From positions 65,822 to 129,821 of the forward strand of contig NZ_CH672429.1 in NCBI RefSeq assembly GCF_000153025.1: a DNA stretch of 64,000 nt. The letters run 5' to 3'. The notes under the pieces were generated by a model. It saw only the letters and a program-made list of their open reading frames with translations. It searched no databases and was not told the DNA's origin. The stretch comes from Marinomonas sp. MED121 (lineage in GTDB: Bacteria > Pseudomonadota > Gammaproteobacteria > Pseudomonadales > Marinomonadaceae). Positions 1 to 8,536 of this stretch are shown piece by piece; the first letter of the stretch is position 1; each line of letters starts with the position of its first letter. The position numbers and the translations under genes were made by a program.

Positions 1-21
1 TATTGGACAGAAAAACCTTAG
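1..21 (+). CDS. C-terminal tail of an upstream gene (partial)
   Basis: The first seven codons of the window read Y-W-T-E-K-P-stop in frame 1, and the stop lies 15 bases before the likely start of the next gene. This fits the end of a co-transcribed upstream gene. In ynb-type loci the neighbour is a CDP-alcohol phosphatidyltransferase (YnbA), so that is a reasonable guess, but nothing in six residues proves it. Confidence 0.35.
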   Translation, partial: YWTEKP

Positions 22-36
22 ATCAGGATGATAACT

Positions 37-1757
37 ATGGACATGCAGACAGGGACTTTTACTAGCTTTGATGGGCAATCGCTTTTTTACCGCAGTTGGC
101 ACCCAAAAGAGGCGAATGGCAAGCTACTTTTATTACTTCACCGAGGCCACGAGCACTCAGAACGGCTAGATGAGATTGCACGACACAAAGCATTTGAAGG
201 TTATTGTATCTATTCATTTGATAACCGAGGGCATGGCCAATCAAGCGCAGAAGCAAGCTATGAGTTTATGCATTTGGTGAGAGATTTAGACAGTTTGTCA
301 CTTTTGTCTGCGATCTAAAAAAGAAACAAACTCAAGATCTTTTCATCATTGCCAATTCAGTTTCGGGTGTCGTTGCCTCTACGTGGGTTCATGATTATGC
401 CCCCGCGATTAAAGGTATGGCTCTGGTAGCACCCGCCTTTAAAATCAAACTCTATTTTCCCTTTGCAAAACCACTACTCAAGCTGGCTTTAAGCTTTAAG
501 CCTAAGCTCAATATTACCTCCTATGTGAAATCACGTTTTTTAACTCACAACATCGCCGAGCAAGAAAAGTACGATCAAGATTCACTTATTACACCAAACA
601 TCCCAGCCAGCCAACTAACCAGCCTGCTAGATACAGGAGAGCGTATCGTAAAAGATGCGGGCATGATTACTGTCCCCACTTTAGTTTTGTCTGCCAGCAA
701 AGACTATGTGGTTGATTCAAAGGTACAAGGGGATTTTTATGCCAACTTATCCTCACCATATAAGCGTTTTATCTCTCTTGAAGGGTTTTATCATGGGGTT
801 TTATATGAAAACAATGCGGATTTAGCGATTCATGAAATTGCTCAATTTGCACAAGAAGCCTTCGCTATCAAACCAGAGGACATCAGTGATAAGTTAATCA
901 ATCTTGCTGAACAAGAGTGCGATAAAATCAGCTTTGGCTCTTTGCCTTTTTACCTAAGAGCAAATTTCGCCTGCCAGCGACTTGCTATGCGACATTTAGG
1001 TTTCATGAGTAAAGGGATGAAAATCGGCCTTAAATATGGTTTTGATTCAGGCGTTACGCTAGATCATATCTATAAAAACCAACCAGAAGGCGTCACTAAA
1101 GCAGGTAAGCTCATTGATAAGGGCTATTTAAACAGCATAGGTTGGAAAGGCATACGACAGCGTAAAGCTCACAGTATAGAAGCTATCAGGGAAAAGATTC
1201 TCGCCTTAAAGGCACAAGATAAAGACATTAAAATTTTGGATATAGCAGGCGGTCCTGCACGCTATCTGATTGAAATTGCAAAAGAGTTCCCCGAGGCTCA
1301 GATTCAAGTCAGGGATTATCAAATTCAGAACATAGAACAAGGGCAACAACTTGCCCAGGCACTCAATTTAGACAACATTCACTACTCTCAAAGTGATGCC
1401 TTCGACCTCAATAATTATCAAGAGAATGACTTTAAACCCAATATTGTCATCATTTCAGGAGTCTTCGAGCTTTTCCCCAGTAATGACATCATCATCAACG
1501 CGATCAAGGGTGTTTCATCCATCATTGAGGAGGAAGGCTATCTTATTTACACAGGCCAGCCTTGGCACCCTCAACTCACTCAGATTGCCCATGTTTTAGG
1601 CAATCATCAAAATAGCAAATGGGTGATGCGCAGGCGCAGCCAGTATGAGCTTGATAAACTTTTTTCTTCTCACGGCTTTGAAAAAGACAAGATGCAAATT
1701 GATAATTGGGGCATTTTTACTGTTTCCACTGCACTTTTTAGGGGGGGACAATGTTAA
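37..1757 (+). pseudogene. ynbC: YnbC-like alpha/beta hydrolase-SAM methyltransferase fusion, frameshifted
   Basis: Two reading frames together give one two-domain protein of about 573 residues, close to E. coli YnbC. The N-terminal half is an alpha/beta hydrolase: it has the LLHRGHEHS oxyanion-region motif and RGHGQS, and after the frame change a nucleophile elbow A-N-S-V-S. The C-terminal half is a class I methyltransferase with SAM motif DIAGGPARY near residue 400. Frame 1 runs to a stop at 316-318. Homologous sequence continues in frame 3 from about base 291 (QFVTFVCDLKKK...), so one base is missing near 290-291, where GAC-CAG has become GACAG. The start at 37 is chosen because CAGGA lies 8 bases upstream; the ATG at 28 overlaps that site. 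The stop overlaps the next gene. The substrate is unknown; a lipid or phospholipid head group is inferred from the neighbours. A sequencing error could mimic this lesion. Confidence 0.8.
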
Positions 1758-3076
1758 CTTTCGAACCCTCAATGCAAGCAAATGCCAGCTTAAAAGAAAG
1801 AGTTATCTGGGTCCTTTTCATGGGCACGGTTTTCTTTTTACTCTATGGTGCTGCTAATGAAATGGCGAGCCTAACAGGGCCACATCCTTCCTTTTATTTT
1901 GAATGGGAAAAAAGCATCGACTTTATTCCCATCTTTATCATTCCTTATATGTCTTCAGATTTGGTTTTTGTGATCGCATTTTTGCTGCCACAAACTCGAA
2001 TTGAATTAAGAACACTGGCTTTAAGAGTCCTCTTTATTATCTTACTTTCCGTCATTGTCTTTATTTTAATACCATTAGAATTTGCCTTTGAAAAACCTGT
2101 GACTGATCAATTTTCGTTACTTTTCAAACTATTAGAAGCAGATAAACCCTTTAATCAATTACCCTCTTTACACATTAGTTTTGCCATTGTCTTTTGGGCT
2201 AGCATGAAAAACACCCTGTCTAACCATATAGTTAAGTCAGTGCTACTCTGCTGGTTGTTAATGATTATGCTATCCACCTTGTTTGTTTATCAGCATCATT
2301 TTATTGATATTCCAACAGGCTTAGCCGTCGGCATTTTAGCCGTTTGCCTAATACGCAAAGAGACCAAAATGAGTGCCCTCACGCAATTCATGACCCCAAG
2401 ACACTTAAAGATGGCGTATTATTTCCTTGCCTTAAGCATTGTTTTGATCTTGCTAAGCTTTGCACTAAGCCCTGTATTTCTGTACTTTTTCATCTGCACT
2501 TTTAGTGTCAGTGTGATTTATGCCTTTGGCTATAATCACCTATTAGATATCACCTATAAAAAAGCCAGATTGATTCGATGGATTATTTTTCTCCCCTACT
2601 TTTTGGGCTGTAAGATTTCATGGATGCTTTACAAACCATCTTTACCCCTATTATCTAAAGTCGAAAATAACGTCTATTTTGGTCGTCACCCAAGCCTACC
2701 CGAATACGTCACGATAAAGCAGTTAGGCGTGAAGCAAGTGATCAACTTGGCAACCGAGTTACCCTTAAATAAAACCGCCTTGATTCAGCATAGGTTTAGT
2801 TTTTTAGATCAAACAATCCAATGCCCTGAAGCCATCCATAAAGTAGTGATGTTAATTGAAAAACATAAGTCAGATGGTATTTATGTACATTGCGCCTTAG
2901 GGCTTTCTCGCTCTGTAATTGTCATTTGGGCTTGGCAACTCTTTAACGGTAAAAGTCATGAAGAGATCCGAGAGCACCTAAATGAAATTAGGCCTAACTA
3001 TGTACAGTCTAAGTATATGGCCGTCAACATTGCTCTTTATGAAAACTTTTTAAAATCAAAAGCTAAAACCTGCTAA
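1751..3076 (+). CDS. ynbD: YnbD-like PAP2 / dual-specificity phosphatase membrane protein
   Basis: A 441-residue polytopic inner-membrane protein. The N-terminal half has several hydrophobic helices and a PAP2-type lipid phosphatase signature (LPSLH near residue 139, then HHFIDIPTG). The C-terminal third is a soluble dual-specificity/tyrosine-phosphatase domain with the P-loop VHCALGLSRS (Cys-x5-Arg). This PAP2-DSP fusion is the YnbD arrangement. Its ATG overlaps the ynbC-like stop by 7 bases, so translation is probably coupled, and a run of seven G at 1741-1747 serves as ribosome-binding sequence. By analogy it would dephosphorylate a phospholipid-like product made by the neighbouring enzymes; the real substrate is unknown. 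A strong bidirectional terminator follows. Confidence 0.85.
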   Translation: MLTFEPSMQANASLKERVIWVLFMGTVFFLLYGAANEMASLTGPHPSFYFEWEKSIDFIPIFIIPYMSSDLVFVIAFLLPQTRIELRTLALRVLFIILLSVIVFILIPLEFAFEKPVTDQFSLLFKLLEADKPFNQLPSLHISFAIVFWASMKNTLSNHIVKSVLLCWLLMIMLSTLFVYQHHFIDIPTGLAVGILAVCLIRKETKMSALTQFMTPRHLKMAYYFLALSIVLILLSFALSPVFLYFFICTFSVSVIYAFGYNHLLDITYKKARLIRWIIFLPYFLGCKISWMLYKPSLPLLSKVENNVYFGRHPSLPEYVTIKQLGVKQVINLATELPLNKTALIQHRFSFLDQTIQCPEAIHKVVMLIEKHKSDGIYVHCALGLSRSVIVIWAWQLFNGKSHEEIREHLNEIRPNYVQSKYMAVNIALYENFLKSKAKTC

Positions 3077-3149
3077 AAGGGATTACAAAGTAAAAATACC
3101 AAGATAGAACCCAGATAAAACTAAGAAAGCACAAAGCACTACTCACAAA

Positions 3150-3182
3150 AAAGGAGCTGTTTGATACGCAAACAGCTCCTTT
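3150..3182. terminator. Bidirectional rho-independent terminator
   Basis: A perfect 14-bp stem (AAAGGAGCTGTTTG with its complement) closes a 5-base loop, with A/T runs on both sides. It sits between the converging ynbD-like and plsC-like genes and can serve both. Confidence 0.9.
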
Positions 3183-3244
3183 CCTATCGAAATTCTTCCC
3201 TCCATCCCTTAAAGAGCAAATTACTCAGTCATCTTACATACCCT

Positions 3245-3907
3245 CTAACGAAGATCATTACTTTCCCCTAATTGTCGAGTAATGCAAAACTGTGAAAGAT
3301 AATCAAAACTTGAATCCAATTGCTTGATAAAGTCATCGGCATCCTCACTTGGAGCCAGTTCATCCCCCACTATCACATCACAATTAAAAGGCACCAACAG
3401 CGCTTCTCCCTTAGGCAGAGAACGCCCTAAACCATGTATCATAACGGGCGTTGCTTGGGTCTCATTCCTTGCCTTTAATAGATAATGTGCCCCTTTTTTA
3501 AACTGACTAAGTTGCTCCGGCTTACCTCGACTACCTTCAGGGAATAAAATCAAAATTTCCTTATTATCCAAGGCTTTATGACATTCAGAAAAGAGTTCAT
3601 CCTTATTTACCCCGCCTTGTCTGTGCATAGGCACAATGTTAATACAGCGCAGAGACAACCAAGAAAGAAAACCTTTTTTACTTAAAAAATAGTCCACCGC
3701 AGCCACAGGCCTTACCTTATGAATTTGGGACAAGGGGTATAAACTCATTAATACCAAGGCATCCAAATGACTGTTATGGTTAGCCAAAATAATGGCGGGG
3801 CCCTGTGTCGGTAACTTGACTCGATTTCTTACATTTAGCCCTAATACGATCAGCACAACAGGCTTAACGACTAGCGCAAAAAATATAATTTTCAGCAGTC
3901 TTGCCAT
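3245..3907 (-). CDS. PlsC-like 1-acyl-glycerol-3-phosphate acyltransferase
   Basis: A 220-residue acyltransferase with an N-terminal hydrophobic anchor (about residues 5-24). It has the catalytic block NHNSHLD (H-x4-D) and the glycerol-phosphate binding block FPEGSRGKPEQ. It would transfer an acyl group to a lysophosphatidate-like acceptor at the inner membrane. Its ATG lies 2 bases after the stop of the CdsA-like gene, so the two are one transcription unit. PlsC plus CdsA homologues next to ynbC/ynbD-like genes point to a dedicated side branch of phospholipid synthesis rather than the housekeeping enzymes, which usually sit elsewhere. Confidence 0.88.
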   Translation of the reverse strand: MARLLKIIFFALVVKPVVLIVLGLNVRNRVKLPTQGPAIILANHNSHLDALVLMSLYPLSQIHKVRPVAAVDYFLSKKGFLSWLSLRCINIVPMHRQGGVNKDELFSECHKALDNKEILILFPEGSRGKPEQLSQFKKGAHYLLKARNETQATPVMIHGLGRSLPKGEALLVPFNCDVIVGDELAPSEDADDFIKQLDSSFDYLSQFCITRQLGESNDLR

Positions 3908-3909
3908 TT

Positions 3910-4860
3910 TCAGTAACTCACATAATAAATAAAATGAAAAAATAAAGGCGAGGTATAAGTCAGACTATCCATTCTATCTAAAATGCCTCCATGCCCTGGA
4001 ATCAAGCTACCACTGTCTTTGATTTGCAAATCCCGCTTCACAGATGAGATAACCACATCGCCCACAAAGCCACTACTAGCAAGCAGTAAACCCGCAAACG
4101 CACCTTGATAATAATTTAAAGGGGTTAATAAAGGTGCAATGATAGCAGAGCACACAGTTACCGTTGCAACACCTCCAATAAAGCCTTCCCAGGTTTTATT
4201 CGGACTCACTTTAGGGATAATCTTATGACGGCCAAACAACTTGCCCCAAACATATTGGCCCACATCATTAAACTGTGTCATAAAGAGCAAAAACAACACT
4301 AATCCTAATGCTTCATATTCGTTATTAGACTCATTATGAGATCCGGGCAAAACTAACAGATAAGCAATATGGCTAATGCTAAAAACAGTCAGCATACAGG
4401 CCCAATGCACCACTCCTGCCGAGCGAATAAACCCCTTAGTATCCCCAGTAAGCACCATGCGCATGGGCAAGAACAAAAAAACATACACAGGAATAAACAC
4501 AATAAACATGCCATACCACTCGATTGACACCCAGTAATACTGCAAAGGAATAGACAAATAGGCCCAGAAAATCACCTTACGATCAACCGGTCGCATAGGC
4601 ACGATAGATAAGAACTCTTTTAACGCCAAGAAGCTTAAAAATGCAAAAAAGATAATGGATAGGGTCGTACCGCTTAACAGCACAACAAATAAAAGCCCGA
4701 TAATCACCCACCAAGACTTAATCCTTTGCTTTAGCTCCTCATAACTATCTTGCGCCATCCTGCTCTTCATAAAACCGCACACCAAAGAGGCAAAAACCAA
4801 AATGGATAAAACAACCCCCATGGTATAGGCCACACTTCCTGTCAAACTAAAAATAACCAC
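3910..4860 (-). CDS. ynbB: CdsA/YnbB-like phosphatidate cytidylyltransferase
   Basis: A 316-residue protein with about eight membrane segments. It carries the CdsA family signature near the C-terminus: SVKRDLQIKDSGSLIPGHGG followed by ILDRMDS. Earlier there is SPNKTWEGFIGG, also typical. The reaction is phosphatidate plus CTP to CDP-diacylglycerol. A YnbB-type role is inferred from neighbouring ynbC/ynbD-like and PlsC-like genes. The annotated start is a GTG with AGGGAGA immediately before it, which is a very short spacing; an in-frame ATG 13 codons later (MGVVLSI) is an alternative, so the exact N-terminus is uncertain. Confidence 0.88.
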   Translation of the reverse strand: MVIFSLTGSVAYTMGVVLSILVFASLVCGFMKSRMAQDSYEELKQRIKSWWVIIGLLFVVLLSGTTLSIIFFAFLSFLALKEFLSIVPMRPVDRKVIFWAYLSIPLQYYWVSIEWYGMFIVFIPVYVFLFLPMRMVLTGDTKGFIRSAGVVHWACMLTVFSISHIAYLLVLPGSHNESNNEYEALGLVLFLLFMTQFNDVGQYVWGKLFGRHKIIPKVSPNKTWEGFIGGVATVTVCSAIIAPLLTPLNYYQGAFAGLLLASSGFVGDVVISSVKRDLQIKDSGSLIPGHGGILDRMDSLTYTSPLFFHFIYYVSY

Positions 4861-4905
4861 TCTCCCTATGTATGTTTAGAATCTACACCCGTATTTTGAC
4901 AATAA

Positions 4906-4930
4906 AAAAGCCGCTGTGAAAGCGGCTTTT
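4906..4930. terminator. Terminator after T6SS island 1
   Basis: Stem AAAAGCCGCT with AGCGGCTTTT and a 5-base loop. It lies just past the end of the minus-strand lipoprotein gene and before the cdsA-like gene on the same strand, separating the two units. Confidence 0.88.
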
Positions 4931-4947
4931 CCATTTTATAAATTGAA

Positions 4948-5628
4948 TTATTTAGCATTTTCAGGTGGTAAGCTAATCACACCATAGCTTGTCGAGATAG
5001 GCTCTTGATCAAGTTGAAAACGCCAATAAGGCATTTCATTTTTCTCAAGAAACTCTTTGTTCTTATTGTGAAATTCATTAATTCCATATTGCTCTTCAAG
5101 TGCATATGATTTGTCATACTCTGTTTCCACCTCTTTAGCAAAAGCCCGACTTACTAAAACACTCTCATCCCAACAACCATTAAATAAGTACACTTCCACA
5201 TAACCATTTGGAGCAAGGCCAAACACAAGATTTTTAGGAACAAACAAACTCTGACAATTTGAAGCTGAAGTTGTATCCATCATCATTTCAGGTAAGTTTT
5301 TTGGTAAATCTAGAGCAATACCATAACGCTTTTTTGAGACAAAACTTACCCACTCTACAAATGCACCAACTGGCACTCCATGCTTTACACTTCGCTTCCC
5401 TACATGGAAAAATTTAAATTTACCTTTTAAAATTGATTTTTTTTGAAAATCAGAAACAGAGCCTACCTCATAACCTTGAAATAACTTTTTATCTTCGAAA
5501 AAAAAGCCTAATCCTGTGTTATGAATTTCATCGTTTGTCGGCCCTATTCTGTAACGCCACTCTTTTGGTGTGCTAGTAGTACAAGCAACCAGTACAAATG
5601 ATAGTAAAATTACTATGCTTTTTTTCAA
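4948..5628 (-). CDS. DUF2931-like lipoprotein, candidate immunity to the Tle1-like effector
   Basis: A 226-residue predicted lipoprotein: short positively charged N-terminus, hydrophobic core and lipobox LVAC with Cys16 as the lipidated residue. Its general pattern (N-terminal WRYRIGP, mid-protein VEWVS) resembles the DUF2931 lipoproteins often found next to T6SS effector genes, but this family call is from memory and moderate. Its ATG overlaps the last bases of the phospholipase gene, so the two are translationally coupled. Immunity proteins of Tle1 phospholipases are commonly periplasmic lipoproteins encoded directly downstream, so a role in neutralising that effector is the best inference. 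Confidence 0.65.
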   Translation of the reverse strand: MKKSIVILLSFVLVACTTSTPKEWRYRIGPTNDEIHNTGLGFFFEDKKLFQGYEVGSVSDFQKKSILKGKFKFFHVGKRSVKHGVPVGAFVEWVSFVSKKRYGIALDLPKNLPEMMMDTTSASNCQSLFVPKNLVFGLAPNGYVEVYLFNGCWDESVLVSRAFAKEVETEYDKSYALEEQYGINEFHNKNKEFLEKNEMPYWRFQLDQEPISTSYGVISLPPENAK

Positions 5629-7601
5629 GATTCCTCTCCTGGAGTATTTGCAAGATATTCCCTTACAGGTAAATCATTTACAATATTTGCACTATTTACT
5701 ATACCATCAACAAAGCCATTATTTTTAGAACTATGATGACAATAATATCGTCTAATTAATTTATACTTTTTATTGTCTATTTGATTCCTTAAATCCAATA
5801 CACCACTTGAACAAGCACTCTTAAGAAGCTGACTATCAATACCTTTTAGTTCTATAGGTAAAGACCTATCTTTTAAATTTAATTTCAAATCTGGATTTGA
5901 CTCTTTCCATTCTTTAAATGGTGCCCCTGCCTGATAGCCGGCCTCAAACATCATATGAAGTGGAATACGTGACAACTCACCTTCAACCATTCTTTTTAGC
6001 ATAACATCAACGTGTATCACTTTACGCTTATAGTTTTTACGCCTTATAAAGCGGTATTTCACTTTTAGTCCTATTTCACCAAATGCGAAATCGTCATTAT
6101 ATGACTTGTCGCCTTTAACTTTAGTGACAATTTTATCACCCCAACCTTCTGATAATTTAAGTTTTGCATAGCTTAATGCGTCTCTATAAGCCTTATTATC
6201 TGTATGTAACTTACCAGCCTCCTCCCTCTCAGAACATACAAAATAGCGCAATCGACTCCCTTCGATCATAGCAGCATCCGCATTAGCAGAATATGAATGA
6301 CGGCTTCTATAACCACCACCCACATCAGAGTGAGCGCCTGGTAACATTACCTCAGTAAATTGCGGCGCTATCTTTCTTCCTTCAACGTCTGAGGTAATCC
6401 GGGTCAAGGGAAAGTTTTTACGATATTCATCGCCCGCACATAAATGCACAACCCTTTCAGCACAATCTTCAGACAATCCAAGCAAGGTGTCCTGCACAGC
6501 AGACTCAACCGTATCAAAAATACCAACAAAGCCAATACGACTGTCTTCACGCTTTGTCCAGTCAAAGCCAAGCTTAAAGCTAAATCCATTAATAGTCGGT
6601 AGTGACTCAACTAAACCATGATCATCTTTAGTATCTATCGTATTTACGAAGTGACGAGCCGCTGCTGCCCCTCGACTAAAGCCAAAGACATCAAATATAA
6701 TTTTTAAAACACCATCATATTCGATATTACCTTGAATTTTTTCAAGTTCATCTTTAATTAGTACTTCACATACCTGCTCGACTCTAGCCTTAATTGAAGT
6801 ATCACCCAAACTAAAAGCAGACCCCAAGATATTGTCGCTTTCACCTTCAGTGGTACCTATACCCTCTACGTAAATTCCAGTTGCCAATTGACTATTCGCT
6901 TCATCAAATTGATTTAGATACAAAGCATAAAGTTTTTCCACATTCGTTTTATCATTAGCATAGCTACCTTCCACTGGTAATTGGCCTTCACGACAGAGTT
7001 CTAAATTTTCTTCTAGCTCAGTAGGATCATTACAAACTTTTGTTAACCACTCTTCAATTTCTTGCTGTCCATTTAAGGCATTCTCTGTATTGTTTCCTGT
7101 ACCATCAAAAAACACACCCAATCTCAAAGTTATGTAGTTAAAGCCAGCTACTTTAATCACATAACTATTATCGGCGATAAGGCTCAGGCAACCGGTTGCC
7201 ACATGCTTTTCAGGTAGTTTTTGTTCGCCTTCAAGAACAATTAAATCCCCTGTGGTAACAGATTGAAGCACTTTTACACTGGCTTTATTACCGGGTTTAG
7301 AAAGGTTTTTATCAAGCTCTGCTGCAATTTCTGGATCACTGCCATCATCAGGTTTACGGGTTTGTGCTTCTGCCAACCAAGTTTCATTATCAAGCACCAA
7401 GGTCACAGGCCCTGGGGCTAATTTATTAACCAGAATAGGGCCATCTTTTAAGGTGATTTCATACTCAGTGCCAGCGCCATCAGTTAACAGGCCTTTAATA
7501 CCAGCAAAACCCTTATTGTGTTCATCAATAACTTGAAGCTCGATCCAATGAGTTAAAGCTTCACACTCAATACAGGTACCATCGCCCGCTAAAGCTGCCA
7601 T
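5625..7601 (-). CDS. tle1: Tle1-family (DUF2235) T6SS phospholipase effector
   Basis: A 658-residue effector candidate. DUF2235/Tle1 motifs in order: FFDGTGNN at residues 164-171, the nucleophile elbow GFSRGAAA with Ser309, FDTVES with Asp363, and PGAHSDVGGGY with His424. These give a complete Ser-Asp-His triad. Residues about 18-75 form a small all-beta region (IELQVIDEHNKGFAGIKG...) like the transthyretin/carboxypeptidase-regulatory domains that tether cargo to VgrG. The family hydrolyses membrane phospholipids of rival bacteria after T6SS delivery. It is third in the vgrG-DUF4123-effector-lipoprotein operon, overlaps the adaptor gene before it by 13 bases and the lipoprotein gene after it by 4. 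The C-terminal 200 residues have no motif I recognise. Confidence 0.9.
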   Translation of the reverse strand: MAALAGDGTCIECEALTHWIELQVIDEHNKGFAGIKGLLTDGAGTEYEITLKDGPILVNKLAPGPVTLVLDNETWLAEAQTRKPDDGSDPEIAAELDKNLSKPGNKASVKVLQSVTTGDLIVLEGEQKLPEKHVATGCLSLIADNSYVIKVAGFNYITLRLGVFFDGTGNNTENALNGQQEIEEWLTKVCNDPTELEENLELCREGQLPVEGSYANDKTNVEKLYALYLNQFDEANSQLATGIYVEGIGTTEGESDNILGSAFSLGDTSIKARVEQVCEVLIKDELEKIQGNIEYDGVLKIIFDVFGFSRGAAAARHFVNTIDTKDDHGLVESLPTINGFSFKLGFDWTKREDSRIGFVGIFDTVESAVQDTLLGLSEDCAERVVHLCAGDEYRKNFPLTRITSDVEGRKIAPQFTEVMLPGAHSDVGGGYRSRHSYSANADAAMIEGSRLRYFVCSEREEAGKLHTDNKAYRDALSYAKLKLSEGWGDKIVTKVKGDKSYNDDFAFGEIGLKVKYRFIRRKNYKRKVIHVDVMLKRMVEGELSRIPLHMMFEAGYQAGAPFKEWKESNPDLKLNLKDRSLPIELKGIDSQLLKSACSSGVLDLRNQIDNKKYKLIRRYYCHHSSKNNGFVDGIVNSANIVNDLPVREYLANTPGEES

Positions 7602-8536
7602 GCACTATTCTCCATCCATTCTTGTACATATTCTTGCTGCTCAGTATCCAGTTTTAGACTGGAAACAAGCTCATCCAATTCCGTTTGTGTTGCATGGGCA
7701 ATATGGGCTAATACCCAAAGCTCAGCGTCATCTTTTGACAGTTTTTGCTCTTTTGCTTTTTCAAAGCCCATTTCTAACTTAGCAAGTGGCTCCTTTAGTT
7801 TGCTCATGAGGCTCGGCAGTACTTCCCATAAGCGACGAGAAATAGCATAGGCATGGTGTTTAATATTGTATAAACCCTCTAAATGCTCAGGCGCGATAAT
7901 CCACCAAGGCTCAGTACGTACTTGATATTCTGCCGCCTTATCATTTTCTAAGGTAATAAAAGCCTTTTCAACATCAGCTGATTCTTCTAAAGAGCCCTCA
8001 GCGGTTTCTTCTGAAGAGCCTTCTGCTGGTTCTTCTAAAGAGCCCTCAGCTTTTTCTTCTGAAGAGCCCTCAGCGGTTTCTTCTAAAGAGCCTTCATCAA
8101 AAGCAGGTTGAATCAGCATGGAATCAATATTTCCCATAAATTCCGACTGTTCGGCTAGGCTAAAGATAGGCAACATTTGTGATAACACCTTGGTGTCATA
8201 AAACCTAAAAAGCACTTGCTCTTCTGCTAACTCAGCATTCAACAAACTACGTAAATGCCTGGCGATAAGCGCCTTTTCAGCTTGGGAATGCAACAAAATT
8301 CCTTGAGATAAAATACTCTCAGGTAAAGATAAAGCCACATCAGATATTGGAATAAGCCAAGGCGTTTGCGCCTTTAAAGTATCAAAAGGCGGCTCGATAA
8401 AAAGCGGCTCAGCAGAGGCCATAAAGCCCTGTACAGCCTGCTCTAAAAAGTAATCTTTTGCCTTTTCACAGGTACCATGATCAAGTAGCCAATAACAGTT
8501 TTGCTGATCATATTTTGCAAGCCAAGCTTCGCGCAT
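7589..8536 (-). CDS. DUF4123 T6SS adaptor/chaperone (Tap/TEC-like) with an internal repeat
   Basis: A 315-residue DUF4123 protein: the core block HLRSLLNAELAEEQVLFRFYD (residues about 92-112) is characteristic. DUF4123 proteins load a specific effector onto its cognate VgrG and are encoded between the two, as here. The ATG shares one base with the vgrG stop (TAATG), so translation is coupled. In the middle, five copies of an 8-residue acidic unit (EGS-L/S-EE-x-A) are encoded by a 24-bp tandem repeat at 7976-8095, just after the family core; this Glu/Ser-rich linker is not part of the domain and probably varies in copy number. Confidence 0.88.
   Translation of the reverse strand: MREAWLAKYDQQNCYWLLDHGTCEKAKDYFLEQAVQGFMASAEPLFIEPPFDTLKAQTPWLIPISDVALSLPESILSQGILLHSQAEKALIARHLRSLLNAELAEEQVLFRFYDTKVLSQMLPIFSLAEQSEFMGNIDSMLIQPAFDEGSLEETAEGSSEEKAEGSLEEPAEGSSEETAEGSLEESADVEKAFITLENDKAAEYQVRTEPWWIIAPEHLEGLYNIKHHAYAISRRLWEVLPSLMSKLKEPLAKLEMGFEKAKEQKLSKDDAELWVLAHIAHATQTELDELVSSLKLDTEQQEYVQEWMENSAWQL
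7976..8095 (-). repeat. 24-bp in-frame minisatellite, five units
   Basis: Five 24-bp units encode EGSLEETA, EGSSEEKA, EGSLEEPA, EGSSEETA and EGSLEESA without a break. Because 24 is a multiple of three, gain or loss of units would keep the frame and only change linker length in the DUF4123 adaptor. Confidence 0.92.

Noticed and set aside
7976-8095. CRISPR-like array
   Set aside because: The units are contiguous, 24 bp, in frame and without spacers; it is a coding minisatellite.
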